Below, piece by piece: positions 8,534 through 19,259 of a DNA stretch of 20,150 nt. Made by a program: the position numbers and the translations under genes. The number at the start of each line of letters is the position of its first letter. Position 1 is the stretch's first letter. Below the pieces are notes generated by a model. That model ran no database searches. It saw only the letters and a list, made by a program, of their open reading frames with translations, and had not been told where the DNA came from. Origin of the DNA: Isotricha intestinalis (Eukaryota; Ciliophora; Litostomatea; Vestibuliferida; Isotrichidae); assembly GCA_023807065.1 (NCBI GenBank), contig JAJJLU010000748.1, positions 1 to 20,150 on the forward strand, read 5' to 3'.

Positions 8534-9005
8534 GGTAATTTATTTATTTTTAATTCTTTTTATTTATATAATTATTTGAATTTCTTTTCATATATTTAAT
8601 AAAAATAAGTTAATAAAAATTATTAAAAAAAGTAATTATTTAGAGTTTATATTATCTCAAATTAAAATTTTAACATTCGTTAAAATATTTGTTATATATC
8701 TTTAAAATTGAAAAATTTACTATAATTTATTATGAGATATATAATTTTAATAAATATTTGAATAAAAAAAATATTAATTCTTTGATATTGAGTATTGAAA
8801 GTAAATTTATATTTACATATTTTTATATAAAGATTCTTTATTATATTATAATATTTGAGTATATAATTAATTATTATTTCAAGATATTTCATTTATTTGA
8901 AATTTTTGTCTAAAAATAATTTTTATGAATTAATTAATTAAAAAATAACTTATAACCAAATAAAAAACTCCTTTAAAAAAACTTAATAAAAAAGAAAAAA
9001 AAAAA
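8534..9005. other. Intergenic spacer
   Basis: This is a 472-bp A/T-rich gap between two plus-strand genes. Short frames exist on both strands over 8689-8913, but they overlap each other, lack G-containing codons typical of the real genes and resemble nothing known. It presumably holds the kinase 3' end and the promoter of the next gene. The A-rich run directly before the ATG at 9006 is like that seen before the other plus-strand genes. Confidence 0.6.
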
Positions 9006-12000
9006 ATGGAAAAAGTATATTCTCACATGTTATCTGAAATTCCAAATTCAGTTGACTTTGATTTCATATCAGTAAAATCAAATTCAATTAGAAAAATTAC
9101 ATTAGACAACACAGCAGATATATCAGTAATATTTCAAATAGATCATGGAGAAGGATTTATATTTTCTCCAAATAAAGGAGTAGTTCCCAAAAATTCAAAA
9201 TTAGAAATAAATATATCAATAAATCCAAATTTAGCAAATGTGTTAGTAGGAAATGCGAAAATAACATTAGATAATAAAGTTTCAAAAATAATAAAAATGT
9301 CTTGTATATCAAAATATCCTAGATTACAATTAAATGTAACTTCTCTTGATTTTGGTGTTATTCAAATTGGAAAATCATTAGAAATGAATTTAATTGTTAT
9401 TAATGATGAAAGTGTTCCTGCTAATTTTATTATTGAAAAAACTAGTGTTCAACCTGGAAAAAATCCTGAATCGTTTTTTCTTTCTGCTAAAAAAGGAGAA
9501 GTTCCTCCAAATTCAAATTTTTTAATTAAAATTAAATATAAACCTTTCTTTCCTAATTATTTCTCTAATGAAACTTATTCTTTAAAAGTTATTGGAGGAA
9601 ATATTATTAATTTTACTTGTACTGGTAATTGTACTTCACTTAAAACTTGGATTGGAAATAAATATATTAATTTTAAAAGTGTTGAATTAGGAAATCAATT
9701 AACAAGATTATTTAGAATTCATAATGATTCTTCTGTCCCAACTGAATTTCAAATATATCATGATAATTCCGGAGTTTTTAAATTTGATCATTTAAATGGA
9801 ATTATTCCTCCTAAAAGTAATGTTAGAATCAATTTAACTTTTAAACCTTTTGAATGTATTATTTATTATCAAAGAATTTTTGTTTTGATTAAAAATCATA
9901 ATTTATTAACAATTGATATTTATGGTTCTTGTCATGATTTATTAAATAAAACTCCTCTTTTAGATCAAAAACAAATTGATTTATTTAGATATAAATTATC
10001 TAAAGGATTTTATTTACCTGGAAATAAAAATCGTTCTGTAGAAAATTCTAAATTAAGTAAAAGTGTTGTATTTAAAGATAATAATACTAAATCGGATAAT
10101 TTAAGTGGTGAAGATGTTTTAATTGATTTTACAAATCCAACTCAATTACATAAAGAAATGTTTTGGCCAACAACATCAAAATCAAGATTAGTATCTCTTG
10201 ATATTGATTATATAGATTTTAATTATATTGAAGCTGGAACTTGTAGTGAAGGTTTTCCTATTCATGTATCTAATAATTCAAATGAGAAAATTAAAATTAA
10301 ATGGATATTTGATAAACCAATAATAGTATCAAATTTAGTAAAAGGATTTAATATATTTAATGTTGAAAGCACTATATTTATTATTCAACCTGAAGAAGGA
10401 ATTATTTCTCCAAATGGACAAGCTGAATTTAAAGTGTATTTCAAACCAAATAAACCTGAATTTTATTTTTATAGTGATTTACCATGTTTAATAACATTAA
10501 TGACTCAATATAATAATACCAAGAAAACTTTAAGTAAAAATGCAACAAATAGATTAATGAATATAAATACTAAAAAATTAAGTGAATTTGGTAAAGATAT
10601 GATTAGTAAATCTGTTGATTTTAATGCGTTGTCTTCTCGAAATTCAACATCAAAAAATTTAACAATGAAAACCTCTAATAAAACTAATAATACAAGTTTT
10701 GCGTATTTTGATCCTCCGATGTCATCATATATAAGTTTAGTAGGTCATTCATTTCCTCCTGGAACACAAATATATATGCCTATTTTTGAGTTAACTCCAA
10801 AGAAAGAAATTTTTTTTCCTCCTGCAACTTTAAATCAAAGTTTATTCCAAACTTTAAAAATCCAAAATAAAAGTGACACTCCATTATATTATAAAATAAA
10901 TCAAGATTCAAATAATATATTTAAAATACATAAAAGTATAGGATGTATAAAAGCAAATGAATTTAATTTAGTTTGTATTGAATTTTGTCCTAAAGATACA
11001 AATGTTTATAGATGGCCTCTTAGAATTATATTTAATCATGATTCAAGCAACATTCATACTATTTTAGTCAATGGATTATGTACTGATCCTATAATTGATT
11101 TAGAAGGAATTAAAAAAGAAATATTTTTCCCTCCTTCATATATTGGAATGAAAGTAAAAAAAACAGTAACTTTAAAAAATTTATCACCAATAAAAATTTC
11201 CGTTGAGATTGATATTGAACAAAGTGAAAATGGTTTAATTGAAGTTTATCCGAATTATTTAGAAATGGAAACAAATCAAATAAAAACTTTTAATGTATTT
11301 TTAACTCCTAAAGTAAATATGGAAATAATATCAAAATTAAAATTAACAGCTGAAAGATTATATGATCCTCAGAATGAAAATTATGGTATTTTTAATCCTA
11401 AAATAATAAATGAAGAAAATAAGGAAAATAAAAATCAATTTGATAAAAGATCATATAAAAGAGAAATAATAATATTAGGAAAAGGTTCAGATGGAAATTT
11501 AACGATAAAACCAGAAGAAATAAACTTTGGAACAGTAAAAGCAGGATTTCATAAAAAATTAACTTTTTCAATTTTTAATCCAACAATAACTAATTTTTAT
11601 ATTAAATTAATTCCTCAATATAATAATGAAAATAATAATAATCCAACATCAGCAAAAGAAGATATTTCATTTGATTTTATGGAAGGAATGGTAAATTCAT
11701 TTTGTAAAAAAGAAGTTAATGTTACTTTTAAACCATGTACAAGAGCTTCTATAAATTTTTTAGTTGATATTTTTACTACTAGTAATAGAAAAAATAAAGA
11801 AGAACAAAAAAATGAAATTCCTATTCCAGAAGAAAAAAAATGTTCTTTAAAAATAACTGGTCAAGGAGATTATCCTTTAATTAAAATTGTAGATTTAAGA
11901 AATAATTTAGTTTCTTCTAGTCAATTATGGAATGATTTTAATGTTGATGAAGCAAATGAAGAATTACAAAAAGAATTAACTCAAGAAGAAATTTATTTTG

Positions 12001-13913
12001 CTCAAAGTGTTGGAAGTAAAATAGAAAATACAATGAAGAAATTAAAATTAATTAAATTTAATTTTGGAAAACATATTTTCAATAAAAAAGAAGGAAATAA
12101 ATTTATGGATGTTTATTTAACTTTAAGAAATGAAGGAGGAGTTTCAAGTGAATTTTCATTTAAATTTCCTGATGATACAACAATTAAAAGAGAAATTTGG
12201 ATGGATCCTGTTGAACCAACTTCAAATGATAAAATTGAATATCATGTTATTAAAGAACATATTTTTTCTATTGAACCTAAAAATAGTAAATTAGAACCTA
12301 ATGAAACTTGTAATATTAAATTTAGATATAATATTAAAGAAAAAGGACAACATAAATTAAGAATTATTTTCCAAATTATTAATGGAAAACCTTTAATTTT
12401 TGAATTATTTGCTGAAACTTTATCTGATAAAAATGGATTTTTAAATATTCCTAAAAAAGTTTTAGATTTTAATTATGTTCCTATTGGTTATAATAATTTT
12501 ATTTGTTCTCCTATTCCTTTAATTAATTCAGGAAAAATTAAAATTAAATATTTTATTAATAACGATGAAATTAATAATTATAATGAAAAAAATGGGAATT
12601 TTGAAATATTTAAAATTGATAATAATATAGGAGAAATTGGACCAGGAGATTCAAAATATATTATTGTTTATTATAGACCTTTAACTCCTATTTCTCATAA
12701 AATTGAACTTACTTTAAATTATACTGATGAAGTTAATTTATTTTCTGAAAAACTTATTGTTCAAGGTAAAGGTTATCATCCTTTAATTTTTGAACCTCCA
12801 ATAGAAATTCCTCCTTTTAATAATATGTCAAATAATATTATTTGTAATGAATATAATGGTGAAATGATTCAAAAATGTGGATTTAATATTGAAGAATTAA
12901 ATTATGGGAAATTATCTCTTGATATTCCTGAAAATAAAACTTTTATATTATATAATTATTCTAAAAGTAATTCTTTTAATTTTGATTTTGTTGAACCTGG
13001 TTTTTTAGTTGATGATACTTTAGTGATAACTCCAAATAAAGGATTAATTGAACCTGGAGGATATAAATTAATAAAAGCTGTTTTAACACCAAAATTTTCT
13101 TTTAGTAAATATGATGGTGATATTCAAGTTAAAATAACTTGGAATAATAATAATAATGATAATTTAAGAGGAAGTGAAATAATAAAACCAAATCAAATTA
13201 ATCAATCAATAAATGCAAATATTAATGTTAATATGTCTCAACCTTTAAGTAATTTAATGAAAATAGAAAAACAATTTATTTACTTAAGATTAGTTAAAGA
13301 TTATATTTTTGAAGATTTGGAATATCCTCAATATCAAAAAGAAGAAAGTAATACATGTTTCATAGAAAAAATATTACAAGAACAAGTAAAAAGCATATTA
13401 ACAGATCCAAAATTTGAAGAAGAATTTTTAGAAAAAATAGATGAACAACCTTTATCTTTATTTGCATGGACCGATGATTCTGAAGTTTCAACGCAATCTG
13501 ATGTTAGAGAAAGATATATAAATAATATTAAAAAAGAAGTAAGTGATAGTTCAGATAATTTAAGTATTTTCACAATCAAAAGAAATTCTAATTTTGGAAG
13601 GAATGTTATAAGACATCCTAGTAGTGTAACTAAAAATATTAATAAAGAAGATAGTAGAGTTGAAGATATTAATTTTAATGAAGAAGAAGATGGAGAATTA
13701 CAAGATAAATATTATAATGATTTAGTTCATAAATATAAATTAAGTATCAATGAAGTTAATGAAAAATTAATTGTAGTTAATGAAGATTCAAGAAAAATTA
13801 TTTCTGATGTTATTATGGAAAATACTATTTATAATATTATCAGTGAAGCTGTTTATGGAGAAACTAATTTAACTGAAAAACCAAGAATTTATTTCTTTAA
13901 TACTAAAAAATAA
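9006..13913 (+). CDS. CFAP65: CFAP65-like ASH/MSP-domain ciliary protein
   Basis: A single-exon frame of 1635 codons. It is built of repeated immunoglobulin-like ASH/MSP-type beta domains, as in HYDIN, CFAP47 and CFAP65. Repeat starts are visible near residues 106 (LDFGVIQIGKS), 215 (INFKSVELGNQ), 395 (IDFNYIEAGT), 600 and 702 (EIFFPP motifs), 832 (INFGTVKAGF), 1017, 1146 (LDFNYVPIGYN) and 1293 (LNYGKLSLDIPENK). Assignment to CFAP65 (CCDC108) rests on the linker IYGSCHDLLNKTPLLDQKQ near 305, where CFAP65 has a similar GTCH linker leading into a tyrosine/arginine helix, and on length close to the family's 1,600-1,900 residues. The C-terminus also fits. CFAP65 proteins belong to the central-apparatus C2a region and are needed for motility. 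HYDIN-like paralogues are the main alternative. Its presence shows the organism has motile cilia. Confidence 0.8.
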   Translation: MEKVYSHMLSEIPNSVDFDFISVKSNSIRKITLDNTADISVIFQIDHGEGFIFSPNKGVVPKNSKLEINISINPNLANVLVGNAKITLDNKVSKIIKMSCISKYPRLQLNVTSLDFGVIQIGKSLEMNLIVINDESVPANFIIEKTSVQPGKNPESFFLSAKKGEVPPNSNFLIKIKYKPFFPNYFSNETYSLKVIGGNIINFTCTGNCTSLKTWIGNKYINFKSVELGNQLTRLFRIHNDSSVPTEFQIYHDNSGVFKFDHLNGIIPPKSNVRINLTFKPFECIIYYQRIFVLIKNHNLLTIDIYGSCHDLLNKTPLLDQKQIDLFRYKLSKGFYLPGNKNRSVENSKLSKSVVFKDNNTKSDNLSGEDVLIDFTNPTQLHKEMFWPTTSKSRLVSLDIDYIDFNYIEAGTCSEGFPIHVSNNSNEKIKIKWIFDKPIIVSNLVKGFNIFNVESTIFIIQPEEGIISPNGQAEFKVYFKPNKPEFYFYSDLPCLITLMTQYNNTKKTLSKNATNRLMNINTKKLSEFGKDMISKSVDFNALSSRNSTSKNLTMKTSNKTNNTSFAYFDPPMSSYISLVGHSFPPGTQIYMPIFELTPKKEIFFPPATLNQSLFQTLKIQNKSDTPLYYKINQDSNNIFKIHKSIGCIKANEFNLVCIEFCPKDTNVYRWPLRIIFNHDSSNIHTILVNGLCTDPIIDLEGIKKEIFFPPSYIGMKVKKTVTLKNLSPIKISVEIDIEQSENGLIEVYPNYLEMETNQIKTFNVFLTPKVNMEIISKLKLTAERLYDPQNENYGIFNPKIINEENKENKNQFDKRSYKREIIILGKGSDGNLTIKPEEINFGTVKAGFHKKLTFSIFNPTITNFYIKLIPQYNNENNNNPTSAKEDISFDFMEGMVNSFCKKEVNVTFKPCTRASINFLVDIFTTSNRKNKEEQKNEIPIPEEKKCSLKITGQGDYPLIKIVDLRNNLVSSSQLWNDFNVDEANEELQKELTQEEIYFAQSVGSKIENTMKKLKLIKFNFGKHIFNKKEGNKFMDVYLTLRNEGGVSSEFSFKFPDDTTIKREIWMDPVEPTSNDKIEYHVIKEHIFSIEPKNSKLEPNETCNIKFRYNIKEKGQHKLRIIFQIINGKPLIFELFAETLSDKNGFLNIPKKVLDFNYVPIGYNNFICSPIPLINSGKIKIKYFINNDEINNYNEKNGNFEIFKIDNNIGEIGPGDSKYIIVYYRPLTPISHKIELTLNYTDEVNLFSEKLIVQGKGYHPLIFEPPIEIPPFNNMSNNIICNEYNGEMIQKCGFNIEELNYGKLSLDIPENKTFILYNYSKSNSFNFDFVEPGFLVDDTLVITPNKGLIEPGGYKLIKAVLTPKFSFSKYDGDIQVKITWNNNNNDNLRGSEIIKPNQINQSINANINVNMSQPLSNLMKIEKQFIYLRLVKDYIFEDLEYPQYQKEESNTCFIEKILQEQVKSILTDPKFEEEFLEKIDEQPLSLFAWTDDSEVSTQSDVRERYINNIKKEVSDSSDNLSIFTIKRNSNFGRNVIRHPSSVTKNINKEDSRVEDINFNEEEDGELQDKYYNDLVHKYKLSINEVNEKLIVVNEDSRKIISDVIMENTIYNIISEAVYGETNLTEKPRIYFFNTKK

Positions 13914-14049
13914 AAAAATTAATTTTTATTTTAACATAAATGTAATAAAAATTTATAAATTTTTTTTTTAAAAAAAATAAATTTATTCACTTAAAACAAT
14001 AATTTAAATAGAAAAAAAATTACTTTATTATTAATAATAAAAATAAAAA

Positions 14050-15446
14050 ATGGAAATAGCAAAAGATGGAGTATCAAAAAATGATTTAATGTTTTTTCAA
14101 AACGAAGTTTTAGGAGATATAAAACAAATAGATAATAAATTAACATCAAAATTAGAGGATAAAAGTAATGAATTACTGGAAAAAATTTTAAACACAGAAA
14201 AAAAAATATCATTATTGTCTACTCAAATAACAGAATTATTTCATTCATTCGCAAATTCAAAAAGTTTAGAAGATAAAATAAGTCAATTTTCAACATTTAA
14301 ACAAAAAACAGAACAAACAATTTTTATTCATGATTCAAAAATTCAAGTTTTAGAAAAAGATGTAAATAATTCAATATATAAATATGATAATATTATAACA
14401 AATACAATTTTAGTTCCAGGCTTAATTGGTAATTCATGTAAATTTCCTTCTGTAAGAGCTTTTTTAGATTATAGTAATAGAACTTTTAAAGATTTACTTT
14501 CTTTTAAAGAAAAAAATATTGTTGATTTAAAATTATATAAAAATAAATTAGAGAATTTAATCCAACAATTTTCAAATCAAATTGAAAATATTCAAAATAA
14601 ATTTGTTGAATTTGTCTTTAAAAAAATAAATGAATTAGAAATTAAATTATTTGAAAGAATTAAAATTACTGATGATAGAATTGATTTATTAAGACTTGAA
14701 AATGGAAAATATGCAAATGAATTAGTTGAAGAAAGTAATAAAATAAAAATTGATTGGGAAAAATTAAATGAATTTGAAAATCGAATTAATGAAAAGTTAA
14801 ATAATGAAATTTATCAATTTCAAAATTTAATTAATAATACTAATAAAAAAGTTATAGATAATCAAAATGAATTTAAATTAATTAAACAAAAATTTACTAA
14901 ATTAAGTGAATTTATTAAAGATGTAAGATTTAGAAAAAATTTAGGTCAGAATATTCAATCAAAGGAATTTAAAAATATTTCTAAAAAAATAGATTTTTCA
15001 AAAAAAAATAAATTAAATGATTCTATTTCAAATGATAGTTTTGATTCACTTAAATTTTTTGTTGAAGATGATGAAAAAAAAAATTCTCCTAAATCTTTAA
15101 GATATGCTATTAGGAAAGCTAATTCTTTTTATAAAATTAATAATAAAAAAGAAAATAATGATGTTATTGAACATAAAATTAAAAAAAGTAAAAGAGCTTC
15201 AATGTTTAATGTTGCAACTAACTTTAATAAAAAAAAAAAAAATGAGCAAGATAATTTAATTTTAAATATTATTCCTAATGAAAATGATAATATTAATATT
15301 GAAGAATATAAAAAAATTATTTCATTAGAAAATGATTCTTCTTCTCAAATTGAAAGTAAGTCAAAATCATTACAAAGTGAAAAACAAAATGAATCTAATA
15401 TGAATAATAGTAATATTGATAATAATGATAATAATAATTATATTAT

Positions 15447-15477
<31 letters not shown>

Positions 15478-17028
15478 TATATTATTAATGATAATGATAA
15501 TGATAATAATTATATTAATAGTAATAATAATAATAATAATGATAAAAATGATAACAATGATAATAATAATTATATTAATAATGATAATGACAATAAAAAT
15601 TATTTTAATAATAATAATAATATTAAGGATATTATTAATATGAAAAATAATAATGATAATAATAATTACAATAATAGTAATGATGATAATATTCCTAAGA
15701 AAAATAATTATGATAATGATGAAATTAAAAAACAAAATGAAATTATTAAAAATAAAAATGATTATTCTAAAATTATTTCAAAAGAAACTCTTAATATAAT
15801 TAATCTAAATGAATTAAAAAAAGAAAAGAAAGAAGAAAAAGAAATTAATGAAGATAAAATAAATAAAATAAATCAGAAAGAGATAAAAGAAAAAATATCA
15901 GAGAAAACTGCTTCTTTAAATCAAAGTAAAAATGAAAAAATAGAAATGAAAAAAAAAAGTAATTTATCAGGAAAAAATACATCTAGAAATCAAAGTAAAA
16001 AAGAACTTATAGAAATAAAAAAACCAGAAAAAAAAAATTATTCCACCAATGAAAATATAGAAATAAAGAAAGTAAATATTTCAGGAAAAAATTCTTCAAA
16101 AAATCAAAGTAAAAATACTTTAATTAAAATAGAAAAAAAAATAATAAATGAAAATAATATAAATCCTCAAATTGAATTAAAAAAAGAATTAGATAAACAA
16201 AAAAATGAAAATGAGAAAGAAAAAGAATCAATAGAAAAAAATGAAGAAAATAAAAATGTTAATATTCAAAATAAAATAATTAAAAAAAATATAAGTAAAT
16301 CTCAAGAAAAAAATTCTTCAATAAATTTGAATAAAAATAAAAATTTATATAATACAGTTTCTTCAGAAGGAGAATTTCATTCAACAAGAAATAAAACATC
16401 AAATTTAATTTCAGAAATAAAAACTTTAAAATTAAGTAGAAATTCAAATATAAATTTAAATTATAATAATGATGTTTTAACAGATACAAATTTATTAACA
16501 ATAATTCCATTAAATAAAATAAATAAAAAAATAAATTTAAATTCTAATCAAATTAATCATAAAATATTAACAGAACAAAATGAAAAATATTTTAATGAAA
16601 TTAATTATAAAATTGAATTAACTAAAAATCATTTAAATGCTTTAGAAGAATCAACTACAAAAAAATTTGAAGAAATTTTAGAACAAATTAAATTAATAAT
16701 AGATAATATGGGTCAATTAAAAAAAAAGAAAAAAATTATAAGCAATGTTTATTCAAATAATGATAATTTATCAATTGGAAAAACAAATAATTTTTTAATG
16801 ACTACTATTAATTTTAGTAAAAAAACACCAATTATTCCAAAAAGAAAATTAAAAATCAATTATACTGATGATATTCCTATTAGATTAACTAAAAATGATA
16901 AAATTAAAAGTTTTAGTGGATTAAATATTTTTAATGAATATAATAATTCTTTAAATATCGATAATTCTAAAATTGTTTTAAAAAATATTGAACCTTTTTT
17001 AATTAAAAAATTCGAGGAAAAAAAATAA
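14050..17028 (+). CDS. Long coiled-coil protein with Asn/Asp tract, unknown
   Basis: A frame of 992 codons. Residues 1-310 are mostly predicted coiled coil, interrupted near 119-143 by the ordered motif ILVPGLIGNSCKFPSVRAFL. A second ordered motif, KLSEFIKDVRFRKNLG, lies near 287-302 and is followed by a K/S-rich segment. Residues about 450-555 are an Asn/Asp/Ile tract encoded by AAT and GAT triplets. Residues about 590-800 are a charged K/E/N/S region with loosely repeated SLNQSKN, SRNQSKK and SKNQSKN blocks. A shorter coiled coil follows near 843-896, then a basic tail. Architecture suggests a structural cytoskeletal or ciliary protein. I recognise no named family, and the VPGLIG and RFRKNLG motifs look like good family signatures. 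It lies 136 bp downstream of the CFAP65-like gene in the same direction. Confidence 0.75.
15400..15720 (+). repeat. AAT/GAT trinucleotide tract inside the coiled-coil gene
   Basis: About 320 bp consist largely of AAT and GAT triplets with interspersed TATATTATT. They encode alternating Asn/Asp runs broken by NYII and NYIN. The tract stays in frame and probably expands by slippage. It makes other frames open on both strands; those are artefacts. Similar but shorter AAT tracts occur in the epsin tail. Confidence 0.8.
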
Positions 17029-17668
17029 TAATAAAATGTGATTTTATGTATTATTTATTTTATAATATATGATAAGTTTATGTTTATAATTATATAAATG
17101 AAAGTGAATTTTTTAAAATTGTTAAAATATTAAATAATTAGAATGAAGAAAAGAGAATATATTATAAAATATACATTTTAATAATTTTGAATTTCTCTTA
17201 GAATAAATTTAATGAAAATATAAAAATAAAAAAATAAAAATAAAATAAATTCAAAAAATAAATTAAAACTAATTATAGAAAAATGAAAAAAATCTAAATA
17301 GAATAGTAATTAATTATTTGTAATATTTCAATGATTTCATTTCTATTGTTTTCTTTTTTTTTGATTTTGAGGCTTTATATGGTATTTTCTTAACAGTTTT
17401 TTTATTGATATTTTAATTATAGCTCTTCTTATTTAGGGAATTTTTTATGATTTTTTTTTTTTATTTTTAAATTTTTTTTTGTAAAATTTATTGTAATGAT
17501 GTTATAAATTATCATTTTGTTATATTTAATCTTTTTCAAATAAAAGAATAATTAAAAATATTCTATTCTTATATTAAAAAAAAGTAAAAAACTCTATAAA
17601 ATATAAATATAATTTAATATGACTTTAACATTCTTCTCAAGTAAAAATATCAAAAAAAAATAAATAAT
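17029..17668. other. Convergent intergenic region
   Basis: This 640-bp gap lies between the 3' ends of the coiled-coil gene and the cyclin gene, so it should hold two terminators. Most of it is featureless A/T. One minus-strand stretch, 17412 to 17317 with TAA at 17314, reads as 32 strongly basic codons (KKTVKKIPYKASKSKKKKTI). It is bounded upstream by TAA at 17413 and has no start codon at its beginning. It could be a relic or last exon of a small basic protein, or chance. Confidence 0.5.
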
Positions 17669-18160
17669 TTATTTTTTTGAATAATTTTCCAAATAATTAA
17701 TATATTTCTTAAAAATATCTTCTTTAACAAACAGATTAAAATTTAACATTTCAATACAAAAACTTTCTAAATGATTCATTTCATATAAATCAATACCTCC
17801 AATTTTAGCATAATATTCATTATTATAAAAGCAATCTTCATTAAATTTGATAGCTAAAACACAACAAGAAATAAATAATCTATGAATATTATAAGGTTGT
17901 AACAATAAATTATTTAATCCACAAATTCTATCGCAATAAATTAAAGTTAAAACTAAAGTTGAATCATCTAATTTAGAATATTTTTTTATTCTCTCAATAT
18001 AATAATCTATCGGAATTTCTGGAATTTTTCTTTGAGAAAATGGATCTTTTGGATCATATTTTATATTTGAATTTGATTTTATTAATTCTAATATTAACTT
18101 TGATATTAATAAAGATAAACTTTTTTTCTTTTTATCCTTGAATTTTTCTTTTTGGGACAT
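17669..18160 (-). CDS. PHO80-like (P/U-type) cyclin
   Basis: A compact protein of 163 residues made almost entirely of one cyclin box of the PHO80/PCL family. These cyclins bind and activate a partner cyclin-dependent kinase in phosphate, nutrient or cell-cycle signalling. Family signatures are IPEIPIDYYIERI (46-58), LVLTLIYCDRI (69-79), NIHRLFISCCVLAIKF (91-106), NNEYYAKIGGIDLYEMNHLE (113-132) and the closing FNLFVKEDIF (141-150). The N-terminus has a lysine-rich stretch. Length is typical of the protist forms of this family. The gene is single-exon and converges on the coiled-coil gene. The partner kinase is not identifiable; the SNF1-like kinase nearby is not a CDK. The family call is secure, the pathway is not. 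Confidence 0.9.
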   Translation of the reverse strand: MSQKEKFKDKKKKSLSLLISKLILELIKSNSNIKYDPKDPFSQRKIPEIPIDYYIERIKKYSKLDDSTLVLTLIYCDRICGLNNLLLQPYNIHRLFISCCVLAIKFNEDCFYNNEYYAKIGGIDLYEMNHLESFCIEMLNFNLFVKEDIFKKYINYLENYSKK

Positions 18161-18295
18161 AATATATAAATATAGATTTATTTAATAATATTTTTTTATT
18201 TTCTAAAATTATTTATATTAAATTTATTTTTTATAATCTGTTCTTTTTCAGTTTTAAATTTTTTTGTGAATAATTTTTAATATTTTTTTATTATT

Positions 18296-18720
18296 TTAAT
18301 TACTTTCTAAATAAAGATTAATAGAAATATTCCCTTCTTTATCTTTAATAATTTGTGATCTTTTACTTCAAAATTATAACCATTATCCTTATATACATGA
18401 AATGAGAAATATAAAAATTTCTTTTTTTAAACTAATGATATTTTTTTATGGGTTTTAGGAGAAAAATAATATAAATATTCAAAATAAAATAAATATATTT
18501 TCATAATTAATTTATTTAATAAAATCAAGAAAATTTTGATTTTGATCTTTTAAATTAACGGGTAAAATAATATAAAAAACAATATTCGTTCAATTTAAAA
18601 GTAATTCATTTGATAAACATTTATATCAATAATCATTATCATTTTCAATTAAATAAGTTATTACTTCTATTTATATTCATAATCAAAAAAAGATTCATTT
18701 AATATACATATAATAACATT
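18296..18720 (-). pseudogene. Eroded gene, unknown family
   Basis: Coding-like sequence can be followed through three frame changes. From 18720: ILNESFFDYEY. In the next frame: IEVITYLIENDNDY, TGA (18626-18628), YKCLSNELLLN, TGA (18590-18592), TNIVFYIILPVNLKDQNQNF, then a few residues to TAA (18512-18514), INYENIFILF. Back in the first frame: EYLYYFSPKTHKKISLV, TAA, KKKFLYFSFHVYKDNGYNFE. After a one-base loss in the A-run near 18361 comes SQIIKDKEGNISINLYLESN and TAA at 18296. The two TGA codons sit where tryptophan would be natural and the TAA codons where glutamine would, as expected if TGG and CAA mutated. I cannot name the protein. Confidence 0.4.
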
Positions 18721-18880
18721 CTGAAGATAATTATTCTAAACTTAATTCATTAAATTTATTTATTACATTAAGAAAAATAATCAATTAATATAAATTGAAT
18801 TAAGAGATAATTTATTATTCTTATTATAATATTCATTTAAATATAAAATAAAAAAACAAATAAAATTAATTATTCATTAA

Positions 18881-19153
18881 GAGTTTAATAAATATACAAA
18901 AGAAGAAAGTATTAATGGAAGTATTGTTTATTTTATGAATAGTATGTCTATCATAAAATCAATGAAAATTATTCTAATATTGTATTTATAGTAATTAATT
19001 ATCGTCAAAAAAAATATTTATTTCTATTGTGATTCTATCAAATCATCATATTAAAATATTGTATTTACTCAAAAACAATTTTATAATAATGTAAATGCTA
19101 AAAGAATAAATATATATATCAAAATATCAAATATTAGTTCTTTTAAAAACTAA
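18881..19153 (+). pseudogene. Eroded gene, unknown family
   Basis: Three successive frames give coding-like sequence: EFNKYTKEESINGSIVYFMN from 18881, then INENYSNIVFIVINYRQKKY, then CDSIKSSY, TAA, NIVFTQKQFYNNVNAKRINI, ending SNISSFKN before TAA at 19151. Two frame changes and one internal stop are needed to join them, and no intron borders explain them. Composition (Ser, Gly, Glu, Asp, Arg codons) stands out from the neighbouring A/T-only DNA. Identity is unknown. Confidence 0.35.
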
Positions 19154-19259
19154 TCAAAATAAGTGTATTTATGTTATTTATTAATAAAATAAAAATATAT
19201 TTTATTTTGTTTTTTATTTGAATATTTTTGAAAATAATAATATAATTAGTAATTAGTGA

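Noticed and set aside
8689..8913. Short frames on both strands in the kinase-CFAP65 spacer
   Set aside because: They overlap on opposite strands, consist almost only of I/F/Y/N/K and show no motif.
15370..15735. Isoleucine-rich minus-strand frame and an overlapping plus-strand frame
   Set aside because: They are artefacts of the AAT/GAT triplet tract, which is open in most frames.
18590..18628. Genome-wide TGA = Trp code
   Set aside because: Conserved Trp positions in the core genes are TGG, no TGA occurs inside the 4.9-kb CFAP65-like frame, and the kinase gene ends in TGA.
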